From: Ralstonia insidiosa | GTDB lineage: Bacteria; Pseudomonadota; Gammaproteobacteria; Burkholderiales; Burkholderiaceae | NCBI RefSeq assembly: GCF_008801405.1 | Contig: NZ_VZPV01000001.1 | Coordinates: 124,001-188,000 of the forward strand | Length of the DNA stretch: 64,000 bases | Direction: 5' to 3' | In this document: positions 31,569-41,078 of the stretch, in pieces | How positions within the stretch are numbered: the stretch's first letter is position 1 | Layout of the letters: every line of letters starts with the position of its first letter | Made by a program: the position numbers and the translations under genes | The notes under the pieces: model-generated | What the model saw: only the letters and a program-made list of their open reading frames with translations | Database searches by the model: none | What the model was told of the DNA's origin: nothing

Positions 31569-32642
31569 ATGGCGCGATGCTCGCCCAAGCCGCTTCAATA
31601 CCATGCACGCCAGCGCGGCGCGGCCATCGTCACCGCGCTGCTGGTGGTCACGCTGGCCGTGGTGATCGTCTCGGGCATGCTGTGGCGCCAGCAGGTGGAG
31701 ATTCGCGCGGTGGAAAACCAGCGCCTGAAAGCGCAGGCCACGTGGATCGCGCGGGCGGGCATCGACTGGGCCCGCCTGATCCTGCGCGACGACCTGCGCC
31801 GCACCGGCGCCGTCGACCACCTGGGCGAGATCTGGGCCGTGCCCATTCAGGAAACCAAGCTGTCGGACTTCCTCGGCAGCTCGCTGCGCACGGATACGGC
31901 GGGCGAGGAGTCATACCTCTCGGGCCGCATCTTCGATGCCCAGGCGCGCTTCAACCTGATGAACCTGCTGACGATGCAGACGCTGGGCACGCGCACCATC
32001 GTCACCGGCCGCGACAAGGACGGCATCAAGGCTTACGGCCAGCTGTTGCAGTCGCTGAATCTCGACCCGGGCCTGGCCAACCTCACGGCGACGACCCTGG
32101 CGCAGATGCTGGGCGGCTTCCAGTCAGTCGAGGGCGCTACCGGTGGGCAGTCTGGCGGCGGTGATGACAGCGGCGGTGGCGGTAGCACTGGCAACGGCCC
32201 ACGCCCGCTCGATGATGTGGATAGCCTGCTGTCCATCCCCGGCTATACGGCAGATGCGGTGCGCAAGCTGCGCCCGTACGTGATCGTGCTGCCCACGCGC
32301 ACGCAGATCAACGCCAACACGGCCAGCGCCGAAGTGCTGGCTGCCGTCATCCCCAGCCTGAGCCTGGACCGCGCACGGGCACTGGTGCAGGCGCGCGACC
32401 GTGCCTACTTCCGCAACATCGGCGACGTCACCAACCAGTTGCGCGGCTTGGCGCCTGGCGCCGACACCAGCAATATCAGCAACCTGCTGGACGTGCAGAC
32501 GCACTACTTTCTGGTCTACGGCATGGCTCGTCACGAGCGCGCGCAGCTTGGCCAAGTGGCGCTTGTTTCACGTGGTGATCCGGTCAACAATAACGCGACC
32601 CGTATCGTCTGGGTCCGCCGCATCGACGGAATTCCGTCATGA
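31569..32642 (+). CDS. gspK: Type II secretion pseudopilin-like tip protein GspK
   Basis: The 357-residue protein begins with RQRGAAIVTALLVVTLAVVI, the GspK version of the leader: Gly-Ala replaces Gly-Phe and the fifth-position Glu is absent. Its large tip domain contains EESYLSGRIFDAQARFNLMN, a Gly/Ser-rich insertion (GGGDDSGGGG) around residue 200, and the SAM-like repeat with PTRTQINANTASAEVLAA and NISNLLDVQTHYFLV. GspK caps the pseudopilus with GspI and GspJ. It begins one base after the gspJ stop, so they are co-translated. Confidence 0.93.
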   Translation: MARCSPKPLQYHARQRGAAIVTALLVVTLAVVIVSGMLWRQQVEIRAVENQRLKAQATWIARAGIDWARLILRDDLRRTGAVDHLGEIWAVPIQETKLSDFLGSSLRTDTAGEESYLSGRIFDAQARFNLMNLLTMQTLGTRTIVTGRDKDGIKAYGQLLQSLNLDPGLANLTATTLAQMLGGFQSVEGATGGQSGGGDDSGGGGSTGNGPRPLDDVDSLLSIPGYTADAVRKLRPYVIVLPTRTQINANTASAEVLAAVIPSLSLDRARALVQARDRAYFRNIGDVTNQLRGLAPGADTSNISNLLDVQTHYFLVYGMARHERAQLGQVALVSRGDPVNNNATRIVWVRRIDGIPS

Positions 32643-32806
32643 CGGCGCCGCAACACCCCTCTAACTGCGGACATTCCGTCAGTAGACAGACCCTAGCCTT
32701 CGCCGTATTGTCATCCGCATCGTTCAGCATCGCGGGTCTTGCGCAGTCCGGGGGCATTCCCGGTGATTCCGGTAGCTCGCATCAACACTCTCAATAGAGG
32801 AGCGGT

Positions 32807-34234
32807 TTGACGACCTCCCTGTACGTGCGCCTGCCGCACCGGCCCATTCAATCGCCCGAACGCTGGCAAGCGGGTGCGCTCGCGTCCGTGCCGTTTGCGC
32901 TGGTGCGCGAGGAAGGCACACAAGGCGCCCAGCGCATCCTGCGTGAAGGCACGTCGCGCCCGGACGAGCTGCCCGCGGCCGACCGCCTGATCCTGCTGCT
33001 GCCGGCCGCCGACGTCTTGCTGGTGCCCGCCAATGTGCCGCCGCTGGCATTGCCCAAGCTGCGCCTGGCCCTGCCCAACCTGGTAGAAGACCGCCTGGTG
33101 CAGGACGCACAGCAATGCCACATCGCCCTCGGCCCGCGCCTCGCCGCTGCCCCCATCCGTGGCTGGCGCGCCCCGCGTGAGCCGCAGTCGCGCACGCTGA
33201 TGATTGCCGACCGCGCGTGGGTCCGCTTCATCCTCGACAGCTTTGGCGCGCACAAGCACCGCACGTGTCACTTGCTGCCTGCGCAGCTTTGCCTGCCGTT
33301 TGAAACACCTGCGGCCATCGCCGCGCCGGTTGAAGCCGCCAACGACGCCGAGCGCGCCGAGCCGTCGCTCGAAGCCCCGGTTGAGCCCGTCGCCGCGGAA
33401 GCGGCAGACGCTGCCGCAGCGGTAGTCGCTCCGGCCACGATTGCACTGGATGCTGCACCGCCCTCCGATCCGGATGCGCCTGCGGCTGTCGACATCACCG
33501 TCCGCACCGGCCCTGCCGAGGGCTACGGCCTGCGCCTGCTGCCGGCCAACGTCGCCAACTGGCTGGCCATTGCACCCACGCCGGCCCGGCTGATGGTGTC
33601 GCCTGCCCTGCGCGAACTCGCACCTAGCTTGTCTACGGATCCGGCCGCCGCCACGCTGGACTGGGCAGCATGGGCATCGGGCGCGCGCAACGCACTCGCC
33701 ACGGGCGAGGCCGACCTCTGCCAGTTCGACTTCGCCAATGGCGGCATGGCCGGCGTGGACTGGTCCATGTGGCGCCTGCCGATCGCGCTGGCCGTGCTGC
33801 TGGTGGTCGTGCAGCTCGTCGGCATGAACGCGCGCTGGCTCACGCTGCGCGCCGAGCAGAAGCGCCTCGATGCGGCCATGCGTACACAGCTGCAGACGGC
33901 CTTCCCGAATACGCCGGTGATCCTCGATCCGCCCGCGCAGATGCGTCGCCAGGTCGAGCAGCTGCGCCTGGCCGCCGGCAAATCCGCACCGGAAGACTTC
34001 CTGCCGCTGGCCGATCGCTTTGCCCAGGCTGCCACGGGCCTCGCGCCCGACGCGCTGCTCGCGCTGGACTATCACGGCCGCGCGCTGACGGTCACGCTCA
34101 AGGACGGCACCGACACCAACGCGCTGCGCACCGCCGCCCGCAACGTCGGCCTGAACATGGACACCGCCGAGGCCCCGCGCGGCGCCGAGGCCACCGTGCC
34201 TGGCTCGCGCTGGACGGTTTCCATCGCCCAATAA
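32807..34234 (+). CDS. gspL: Type II secretion inner-membrane platform protein GspL
   Basis: The 475-residue protein has a cytosolic actin-like domain (LYVRLPHRPI, LLLPAADVLLVPANVPPLAL, LPNLVEDRLVQD), which recruits the ATPase GspE, then a membrane segment (PIALAVLLVVVQLVGMNARW) near residue 325 and a ferredoxin-like periplasmic domain with ALDYHGRALTVTLKDG. The start is TTG at 32807 after GAGGAG; no ATG in the frame gives the full N-terminal strand. An Ala/Glu-rich insert (residues 168-225) separates subdomains. A 164-base gap separates it from gspK. Confidence 0.88.
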   Translation: MTTSLYVRLPHRPIQSPERWQAGALASVPFALVREEGTQGAQRILREGTSRPDELPAADRLILLLPAADVLLVPANVPPLALPKLRLALPNLVEDRLVQDAQQCHIALGPRLAAAPIRGWRAPREPQSRTLMIADRAWVRFILDSFGAHKHRTCHLLPAQLCLPFETPAAIAAPVEAANDAERAEPSLEAPVEPVAAEAADAAAAVVAPATIALDAAPPSDPDAPAAVDITVRTGPAEGYGLRLLPANVANWLAIAPTPARLMVSPALRELAPSLSTDPAAATLDWAAWASGARNALATGEADLCQFDFANGGMAGVDWSMWRLPIALAVLLVVVQLVGMNARWLTLRAEQKRLDAAMRTQLQTAFPNTPVILDPPAQMRRQVEQLRLAAGKSAPEDFLPLADRFAQAATGLAPDALLALDYHGRALTVTLKDGTDTNALRTAARNVGLNMDTAEAPRGAEATVPGSRWTVSIAQ

Positions 34235-34244
34235 CGATTCCTCC

Positions 34245-34814
34245 ATGGCGACTTCCTCCCCTTCCTCCTCCGCTTCTGGCGCCCGCCGCCTGCCACGCAT
34301 CGGCGTGCCGGACTCGGTGCGCGACACGGTCACCACCTTCTGGATGCAGCGCGAGCCGCGCGAGCGCCGCATCCTCGCTGGTGGTGGTGCGATCCTCGTG
34401 CTGGTCATCATCTATCTGGTGCTGTGGGACCCGGCCTTTGAAGGGCAACGCCGCATCGAAAAAGCCCTGCCGCAGATGCGCAGCCAGTTGGCCGAGATGG
34501 AAACGCTTGGCCAGGAAGCCCGCGGGCTGTCGGCCATTGCCGCCGCACCGGTGCCGCATGGTGCAGAGCTGCAGCAGGCACTCAACACCAGCCTCACCAA
34601 CCATGGGCTGAAGGCCACGCGGATGGCGCTGTCGGGTGAGAGCGTACAGGTGCAACTGGACAAGGTGCCCTTCGGCGCCGTCGCTGAATGGCTGCAGGAA
34701 GTGCGGCAGGCGCAGCGCATGAAGGTGATCGACGCGAACATCAAATACGTGGGCGCCACCGCCCTGGTCAACGTGACGGCAACGCTGCAAGGCCCCGCCG
34801 CCACGAGCCGCTGA
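34245..34814 (+). CDS. gspM: Type II secretion platform protein GspM
   Basis: The 189-residue product has an N-terminal cytosolic tail with DTVTTFWMQREPRERRILAG, a membrane segment (GGAILVLVIIYLVLWDPAF) near residue 50, and a periplasmic domain with a coiled helix (KALPQMRSQLAEMETLGQEA) and VQVQLDKVPFGAVAEWLQEV. GspM binds GspL and stabilises it in the platform. It starts ten bases after gspL ends and is followed ten bases later by gspN. Confidence 0.88.
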   Translation: MATSSPSSSASGARRLPRIGVPDSVRDTVTTFWMQREPRERRILAGGGAILVLVIIYLVLWDPAFEGQRRIEKALPQMRSQLAEMETLGQEARGLSAIAAAPVPHGAELQQALNTSLTNHGLKATRMALSGESVQVQLDKVPFGAVAEWLQEVRQAQRMKVIDANIKYVGATALVNVTATLQGPAATSR

Positions 34815-34824
34815 CGCAGCGCCG

Positions 34825-35676
34825 ATGGCTATCGAATCGTTACCGCCGCTGCGCCTGCGCCGCCGCGACGCATCTGAACGTACGAGCCTGGGCTGGCGCC
34901 TGCTGTGGTGCGGTGTTGCGCTGCTGGCTGTGGGGGCGACGGTCGTCTCGCAGTATCCGGCGGCGTGGGCCGCTGAACGGGTGGCGTCGGCCACCGGGCA
35001 GCGTGTGCTGCTGGCCGATCCACAAGGCAGTATCTGGCATGGCAGCGCCACGCTGGCGCTCACGGCCGGCAACGGCGGCGCCGATGCCACCGTGCTGCCG
35101 GGGCGGTTGTCCTGGTCGGTCGACATGCTGCCGCTGCTGACCGGCACGCTGCGGGCGCATGTGGCGCACGACCGCGCGCTGGAGCAGCCGGTGGTGGTGT
35201 CGGTCTCGCCGGGTGGCTGGCAAGCCGAAGCCGGGGCGATGACGCTGCCGGCGTCGCTGCTGGAGGGTATCGGTGCACCGTTCAACACGCTCAAGCTGGA
35301 CGGTCGGCTGCGTGCGAAATGGACGCCGCTGTCGGGCCAATTTGGCCGTGCGTCAGGACGAGATCAGGGCCAGCCGGACACCGTCCAGGGCGCGCTGACG
35401 GTCACGGTTGAGCAGGTATCATCCAGCCTCAGCCGGGTACGGCCGCTGGGCAGCTACCAGGCCGTGCTGTCGTTCGGCGGCGCCGCCGGCGGGCCCATGC
35501 AACTGGCCCTGTCGACGCTGGCCGGACCGCTGTCGCTGCAGGGCCAGGGAACGCTCGGACAGGGCGCGCATTTTGACGGTGTGGCCAGTGCCACGCCGGA
35601 GTCGGAACCGCAATTGATTGGCTTGTTGAGCCTGCTGGGCCCGCGCGACGGGTCGCACTATCGACTACGCTTTTGA
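34825..35676 (+). CDS. gspN: Type II secretion protein GspN
   Basis: The 283-residue protein has one N-terminal membrane segment (LGWRLLWCGVALLAVGATVV) and a periplasmic beta-rich part: LLADPQGSIWHGSATLALT, LPGRLSWSVDMLPLLTGTLR, LQGQGTLGQGAHFDGVASAT and LLSLLGPRDGSHYRLRF. This follows the GspN pattern. GspN is present in only some T2SS and its role is unclear. It ends 37 bases before the gspD start. Confidence 0.85.
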   Translation: MAIESLPPLRLRRRDASERTSLGWRLLWCGVALLAVGATVVSQYPAAWAAERVASATGQRVLLADPQGSIWHGSATLALTAGNGGADATVLPGRLSWSVDMLPLLTGTLRAHVAHDRALEQPVVVSVSPGGWQAEAGAMTLPASLLEGIGAPFNTLKLDGRLRAKWTPLSGQFGRASGRDQGQPDTVQGALTVTVEQVSSSLSRVRPLGSYQAVLSFGGAAGGPMQLALSTLAGPLSLQGQGTLGQGAHFDGVASATPESEPQLIGLLSLLGPRDGSHYRLRF

Positions 35677-35713
35677 TTCTTAAGCCGGCGCGCGAGCCAG
35701 TGTGCCGACAACC

Positions 35714-38128
35714 ATGAACGAGACCATGCACAACGCCTCCTCCCGACTCACCGTCCGCGCCATCGTCCTGGCGTGCTGCGCAACGATGGTGGCCGGCTCG
35801 ATGCCCGTCTTTGCGGCACCGCCCTCCGGCGCGGCAGCCTCTCAAAATGGCAACACCGGCAATCCCGGTGATGAGGTCTCGCTGAACTTCGTCAACGCCG
35901 ATCTGGAATCGGTGGTGAAGGCCGTGGGCCAGGCCACCGGTAAGAACTTCATCGTCGACCCGCGCGTGAAGGGCACGGTCAACCTCGTCACCGAGAAGCC
36001 GGTGACACGCTCGCAGGCGCTGGAATCGCTGGGCTCGATCCTGCGCATGCAGGGGTACGCGATTGTCGAGGGCAACGGCTTTACCAAGGTGGTGCCGGAA
36101 GCGGATGCCAAGCTGCAGGGCTCGCCCACCTCGGTGGGGGCCGCGGGTGCGCGCGGCGGCGAGCAGGTCGTCACGCAGGTGTTCCGTCTGCAGCATGAAT
36201 CGGCCAACAACCTGGTGCCGGTGTTGCGGCCGATGATCGCGCCCAACAACACCATCACCGCGTACCCGGCCAACAACACGCTGGTCATTACCGACTACGC
36301 AGATAACCTGCGCCGCATCGGCCGCATCATCGCGTCAATCGACACCCCTGCAGCGGGCGAGACCGAACTGATCCAGCTGAAGAACGCCGTGGCCATCGAC
36401 GTGGCCGCCACGCTGCAGAAGCTGCTCGACCCGTCGGGCGGTGGCGGTGCCGCGGCCGGTGCCGGCGCATCGTTGTCGGACCCAAGCCTGCGCACCTCGG
36501 TGGTGGCCGAGCCGCGCTCGAACAGCGTGATGGTGCGCGCCTCCAGCGCCGCGCGGCTGGCACAGGCCAAACAGCTGATCGCCAAGCTCGACGTGCCCAG
36601 TGCACGCCCGGGCAACATCTGGGTGGTGCCGCTCAAGAATGCCAACGCGGTGCAGCTGGCCACGACGCTGCGCGCCATTGTGGCGGCCGACTCCACGCTG
36701 TCGGCCTCCGCATCCACGGGCCCGGGTGGGCAGAGCGCGGCACAGGGCGCGACCTCGCAACCGACCGGCGGCGCCTCGGGCTCGCAGTTCAACCAGAACA
36801 CGCAGAACACCAACTACGGCAGCGGTTCCGGCTCGAGCAGCGGCGGCAGCGGCAATTCTTCGTTCCGTGCCTCGTTCGGGCAGAACAACACGCCGACCAC
36901 CGGCGGCATCATCCAGGCAGATGCCGCCACCAACGCACTCATCATCACCGCCAGCGAGCCGGTTTACCGCAACCTGCGCGCCGTGATTGATGACCTGGAT
37001 GCGCGCCGCGCGCAGGTCTACATCGAATCGATGATCGTGGAAGTGACGGCCACCAAGGCGTCGCAGCTGGGCATTCAGTGGCTGGTTGGCGGTGGCGGGC
37101 CGGGCACGTATATCGGGGGCGGCACCAACTTCGGCACCGGCTCCGGTAACCTGCTCAATCTGGCCGGCACGATTGCCGCCATCAGTTCGGGCGGCATCGG
37201 CAGCACGGCGGCGCAAGCGGCACTGGGTAGCCTGAACGTCGGACAGCTCAACGGTGGCAACGTGGGGGTATTCAACCGGGGCAGCGGCCTGGGCGCGCTC
37301 CTCACCGCGCTCGGTTCGGACGGCTCGGTCAACGTGCTGTCCACGCCCAACCTGATCACGCTGGATAACGAAGAAGCCAAGATCCTGATCGGCCAGAACG
37401 TGCCAATCACGACCGGTTCGTATACGCAGCAATCGGGTACGGCGTCGCAGCCGTTCCAGACCTACGACCGCAAGGACGTGGGTATCACGCTGCGCGTCAA
37501 GCCGCAGATCACGGATGGCGGGCTGGTGAAGATGCAGATCTTCCAGGAATCGTCGTCGGTGGTGAACGGCACGCAGAACGCGACGCAGGGCCCGACCACC
37601 AACGTGCGCTCCATCGAGACCAACGTGCTGGCCAACGACGGCCAGGTCGTCGTGCTCGGTGGCCTGCTGGAAGACAACTATCAAGACGGCGAACAGAAGG
37701 TGCCGGGCCTGGGCGACATCCCCATCCTGGGCGCACTGTTCCGCTCCGAGAACAAGACGCGCGTGAAGACCAACCTGCTGGTGTTCCTGCGCCCGATCAT
37801 CCTGCGCACGGCCGAAGCTACCGGCGCGCTGTCGGACAACCGCTATAACTACATGCGCGGGACGCAGCAAGGCTTTGTCTCGCCCAACATGCTGCCGACC
37901 ACGTCCGACAAGGACACGCCGGTGCTGCCCACGCCCGAATCGATGCGCCCAGCCGACAATTACGGCGACGTGTCGATCGTGCCGAAGGGCCCCATCGGCA
38001 CGCAGGTGCCGCCGGGCGCACCGCTGCCGATGCCGCAAGGCACCACGCGCAGCGAGCCGCGCCTGCAGAACTTTGCGGCACCCACCTCGGGCGGCTACGA
38101 CGGCAACGCGCCGAGGAACGGCGGCTAA
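35714..38128 (+). CDS. gspD: Type II secretion secretin GspD
   Basis: The 804-residue outer-membrane secretin has a signal peptide (ending MPVFAAPP), N0 domain VSLNFVNADLESVVKAVGQA, three N1-N3 repeats (VFRLQHESANNLVPVLRPMI, IQLKNAVAIDVAATLQKLLD, VPLKNANAVQLATTLRAIVA) and the secretin core: VLSTPNLITLDNEEAKILIG, QNVPITTGSYTQ and VVVLGGLLEDNYQD followed by VPGLGDIPILGALFRS. Gly/Ser/Asn-rich linkers around residues 250 and 340-390 are unusually long. Starts at 35702 (GTG) and 35726 (ATG) are possible. The C-terminal tail is Pro-rich. Confidence 0.95.
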   Translation: MNETMHNASSRLTVRAIVLACCATMVAGSMPVFAAPPSGAAASQNGNTGNPGDEVSLNFVNADLESVVKAVGQATGKNFIVDPRVKGTVNLVTEKPVTRSQALESLGSILRMQGYAIVEGNGFTKVVPEADAKLQGSPTSVGAAGARGGEQVVTQVFRLQHESANNLVPVLRPMIAPNNTITAYPANNTLVITDYADNLRRIGRIIASIDTPAAGETELIQLKNAVAIDVAATLQKLLDPSGGGGAAAGAGASLSDPSLRTSVVAEPRSNSVMVRASSAARLAQAKQLIAKLDVPSARPGNIWVVPLKNANAVQLATTLRAIVAADSTLSASASTGPGGQSAAQGATSQPTGGASGSQFNQNTQNTNYGSGSGSSSGGSGNSSFRASFGQNNTPTTGGIIQADAATNALIITASEPVYRNLRAVIDDLDARRAQVYIESMIVEVTATKASQLGIQWLVGGGGPGTYIGGGTNFGTGSGNLLNLAGTIAAISSGGIGSTAAQAALGSLNVGQLNGGNVGVFNRGSGLGALLTALGSDGSVNVLSTPNLITLDNEEAKILIGQNVPITTGSYTQQSGTASQPFQTYDRKDVGITLRVKPQITDGGLVKMQIFQESSSVVNGTQNATQGPTTNVRSIETNVLANDGQVVVLGGLLEDNYQDGEQKVPGLGDIPILGALFRSENKTRVKTNLLVFLRPIILRTAEATGALSDNRYNYMRGTQQGFVSPNMLPTTSDKDTPVLPTPESMRPADNYGDVSIVPKGPIGTQVPPGAPLPMPQGTTRSEPRLQNFAAPTSGGYDGNAPRNGG

Positions 38129-38149
38129 CGCCGCCGAGGACAACACATC

Positions 38150-39709
38150 ATGGCAACGACGCAAGCCCTGACCACCGACGTCCAGACGCTGGAGCCGCCC
38201 TCGCAATCGGCGGTGCGCCTAGTGCCGTACGCGTTCGCACGCGACGCCAAGTTGCTCGTCGCCCGGCAGGACGTCGACACGCTGGAAGTCTGGGTCTGCC
38301 CGGAAACCTCACGCACCGCGCTGGCCGAGCTGGCCCGCGTGTTCGGCGCGCTGCATCTGGTCACGCTCGACACCGCTGCACTCTCCACCGCCACGCAAAC
38401 GGCCTACAACGCGCAAGATGGCAGCGCCGCCCAGGTGGTCGGCGAGGTGGAAGGCGAAGTCGACCTCTCGCGCCTGATGCAGGACATTCCCGCCGTGGAA
38501 GACCTGCTCGAATCCGAAGACGACGCGCCGATCATCCGCATGATCAACGCACTGCTCACGCAGGCCGCGCGCGAAGGCGCCTCGGATATCCACATCGAGC
38601 CGTTCGAGAATGCATCGGTGGTGCGCTTCCGCGTGGACGGCACGCTGCGCGACGTGGTGCGCCCGAAGAAGGCGCTGCACGGCGCGCTGATCTCGCGCAT
38701 CAAGATCATGGCGCAGCTCGACATTGCCGAGAAACGCCTGCCGCAAGATGGCCGCATCACGCTGCGTGTGGGCGGTCGCCCGGTGGACGTGCGGGTGAGC
38801 ACGCTGCCCACCGGCCACGGCGAACGCGCGGTGCTGCGTCTGCTCGACAAGGAAGCCGGCCGGCTCGACCTGGGCAAGCTCGGCATGGGCGCCGGCACGC
38901 TGGCGCGCTTCGACCACCTGATCAACCAGCCGCACGGCATCGTGCTCGTCACCGGCCCGACGGGTTCCGGCAAGACGACCACGCTGTACGCGGCGCTGTC
39001 CCGGCTCGATGCGGCATCCACCAACATCATGACGGTGGAAGACCCGATCGAATACGACCTCGACGGCATCGGCCAGACGCAGGTCAACCCGAAGATCGAC
39101 ATGACCTTCGCCAAGGCCCTGCGCGCCATCCTGCGCCAGGACCCGGACGTGGTGATGATCGGGGAAATCCGCGATCTGGAAACCGCGCAGATTGCCGTGC
39201 AGGCCTCGCTGACCGGTCACCTGGTGCTGGCGACGCTGCACACGAACGATTCGGCCTCTGCCGTGACGCGCCTGATCGACATGGGGATCGAGCCGTTCCT
39301 GCTGTCGTCGTCGCTGCTCGGGGTGCTGGCGCAGCGGCTGGTGCGCCGCCTGTGCGTGCAGTGCCGCCGTGAAGAAGTGCTCGAGCTCACGCCCGCTGAA
39401 TTGGAAGCCGTGGCCGGTACGCCGGTTGCGGACGGCGTGGCGCCGGCCACGCCCGCGCGCAAATCGGTGTGGCATCACGTCGGGTGTGACCGCTGCGGCA
39501 ATTCGGGCTACCAGGGCCGGACCGGTGTGTACGAACTGCTAACCGTTACGCCCGAGATCCAGACCATGATCCACCGCCAGGCCGCCGAATCCGAGATCAA
39601 GGCCTTCGCGATCGGCCAAGGCCTGCAGACCATGCGCGCCGATGCGCAGCGCTTGATCGACACGGGCGCGACCTCGCTGGAAGAAGTGCTGCGCGTGACG
39701 CGCGACTGA
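38150..39709 (+). CDS. gspE: Type II secretion ATPase GspE
   Basis: The 519-residue hexameric ATPase drives pseudopilus assembly. Walker A is GPTGSGKTTT near residue 269, the Asp box TVEDPIEYDL follows, Walker B is DPDVVMIGEIRD near 331, and the His box HLVLATLHTNDS after it. A zinc site is formed by CVQCRREEV near 402 and CDRCGNSGYQGR near 445. The N-terminal domain binds GspL. The start at 38150 follows an AGGA. It lies 21 bases downstream of gspD and is followed 11 bases later by gspF. Confidence 0.97.
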   Translation: MATTQALTTDVQTLEPPSQSAVRLVPYAFARDAKLLVARQDVDTLEVWVCPETSRTALAELARVFGALHLVTLDTAALSTATQTAYNAQDGSAAQVVGEVEGEVDLSRLMQDIPAVEDLLESEDDAPIIRMINALLTQAAREGASDIHIEPFENASVVRFRVDGTLRDVVRPKKALHGALISRIKIMAQLDIAEKRLPQDGRITLRVGGRPVDVRVSTLPTGHGERAVLRLLDKEAGRLDLGKLGMGAGTLARFDHLINQPHGIVLVTGPTGSGKTTTLYAALSRLDAASTNIMTVEDPIEYDLDGIGQTQVNPKIDMTFAKALRAILRQDPDVVMIGEIRDLETAQIAVQASLTGHLVLATLHTNDSASAVTRLIDMGIEPFLLSSSLLGVLAQRLVRRLCVQCRREEVLELTPAELEAVAGTPVADGVAPATPARKSVWHHVGCDRCGNSGYQGRTGVYELLTVTPEIQTMIHRQAAESEIKAFAIGQGLQTMRADAQRLIDTGATSLEEVLRVTRD

Positions 39710-39720
39710 ACGAATAGCGC

Positions 39721-40932
39721 ATGCCAGCCTTCCGCTACGAAGCCGCCGACGCCGCCGGCAAAACCGACAAGGGTGTCATCGAAGCCGACAGCGCACGTCA
39801 GGCGCGTACGCTGCTGCGCGCCCGCGGCCTGACGCCATTGCTGGTCGACGCGCTGGGCGCGCAAGCCACCAAGCGCAGCGGATCCAGCTTCGGCAAGCGG
39901 CTCTCCGCGCAGGAAAACGCGCTCATCACGCGCCAGCTCGCCAGCCTGCTGGTGGCCGGCTTGCCGCTGGATGAAGCGCTGGCCGCGCTGGCCGATCAGG
40001 CCGAACGTGCGTACGTGGGCGAACTGCTCGCCGCCATCCGCGCGGAAGTGGTGGGCGGCAGCTCGCTCTCGGTCGCGCTCGCGCAGCATCCGAAGGATTT
40101 TCCGGATATCTACCGTGCACTCGTTTCGGCGGGGGAGCACTCGGGCAACCTGGGTCTCGTGCTCACGCGCCTGGCCGACTACATCGAGAGCCGCAACGCG
40201 CTCACCTCGAAGATCAAGCTGGCGTTCACCTACCCGGCCATCGTCACGGTGGTGGCGTTTGCGATCGTGATCTTCCTGCTGTCGTACGTGGTGCCGCAGG
40301 TGGTGAGTGTGTTTGCCAATACCAAGCAGAAGCTGCCAACGCTCACGATCATCATGCTGTGGCTCTCGGATTTCGTGCGGAACTGGGGGTGGCTGGCGGC
40401 GATCGTGCTGGTGGTGCTTGGTCTGCTGATTCGCAACCTGCTCAAGCAGCCGGCGCTGCGGTTGTCGTGGCACAAGTGGCTGCTGACGGCGCCGCTGTTC
40501 GGCAAGCTCGTGCGGGGCTACAACACGGCGCGGTTTGCCAGCACGTTGGCGATTCTCACCAGTGCGGGTGTGCCGATCTTGCGGGGGCTGCAGGCGGCGG
40601 GGGAGACGCTGAACAACGTGGCCCTGAAGACAAACGTAGAGGATGCGTCTACGCGTGTGCGGGAAGGGACATCGCTGGCGCGGGCGTTGGCGGCGCAGAA
40701 TCAGTTTCCGCCTGTGCTGGTGCACTTGATTCGCTCTGGCGAGGCGACGGGGAACTTGCCTGCGATGTTGGAGCGGGCTGCGCAAGGTGAGGCTCAGGAG
40801 CTTGAGCGGCGTACGTTGTTCCTGACTGGGTTGCTGGAGCCTGCGCTGATTTTGACGATGGGCGTGGTTGTGCTGCTGATCGTTTTGGCTGTGTTGATGC
40901 CGATTATTGAGATCAACCAACTGGTGCACTGA
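39721..40932 (+). CDS. gspF: Type II secretion inner-membrane platform protein GspF
   Basis: The 403-residue protein has two GspF/PilC cytosolic domains and three membrane segments (FTYPAIVTVVAFAIVIFLLSY, WGWLAAIVLVVLGLLIRNLL, LFLTGLLEPALILTMGVVVL among others). Motifs include LITRQLASLLVAGLPLDEAL, LVSAGEHSGNLGLVLTRLAD, LASTLAILTSAGVPI-type RFASTLAILTSAGVPI, and LIRSGEATGNLPAMLERAA. It is the platform protein that adds or moves pseudopilins and is the last gene of the plus-strand gsp run. A large inverted repeat follows. Confidence 0.95.
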   Translation: MPAFRYEAADAAGKTDKGVIEADSARQARTLLRARGLTPLLVDALGAQATKRSGSSFGKRLSAQENALITRQLASLLVAGLPLDEALAALADQAERAYVGELLAAIRAEVVGGSSLSVALAQHPKDFPDIYRALVSAGEHSGNLGLVLTRLADYIESRNALTSKIKLAFTYPAIVTVVAFAIVIFLLSYVVPQVVSVFANTKQKLPTLTIIMLWLSDFVRNWGWLAAIVLVVLGLLIRNLLKQPALRLSWHKWLLTAPLFGKLVRGYNTARFASTLAILTSAGVPILRGLQAAGETLNNVALKTNVEDASTRVREGTSLARALAAQNQFPPVLVHLIRSGEATGNLPAMLERAAQGEAQELERRTLFLTGLLEPALILTMGVVVLLIVLAVLMPIIEINQLVH

Positions 40933-40950
40933 TTCTTGGTTTGGGCCTGT

Positions 40951-41056
40951 GTGGTCCATCCCTTGTTTCATCCCCTGCCGGGGCTGACTCACTTTCTTTG
41001 TCTTGCCAAAGAAAAGTGAGTCGTGCCCGGCAGGGTACGAAACAGGGATGGACCAC
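40951..41056. repeat. Large near-perfect inverted repeat downstream of gspF
   Basis: GTGGTCCATCCC at 40951-40962 pairs with GGGATGGACCAC at 41045-41056. The inner parts also match: TTGTTTCAT-CCCCTGCCGGG against CCCGGCAGGG-TACGAAACA, then GACTCACTTTCTTTG against CAAAGAAAAGTGAGTC around a six-base loop near 41001-41006. The arm is about 50 bases with few mismatches. It lies between gspF and a convergent transporter gene, so it may be a bidirectional terminator or a dispersed palindromic repeat of the genus. Confidence 0.75.
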
Positions 41057-41078
41057 TAGGGCCAATACAAAACCAAAC

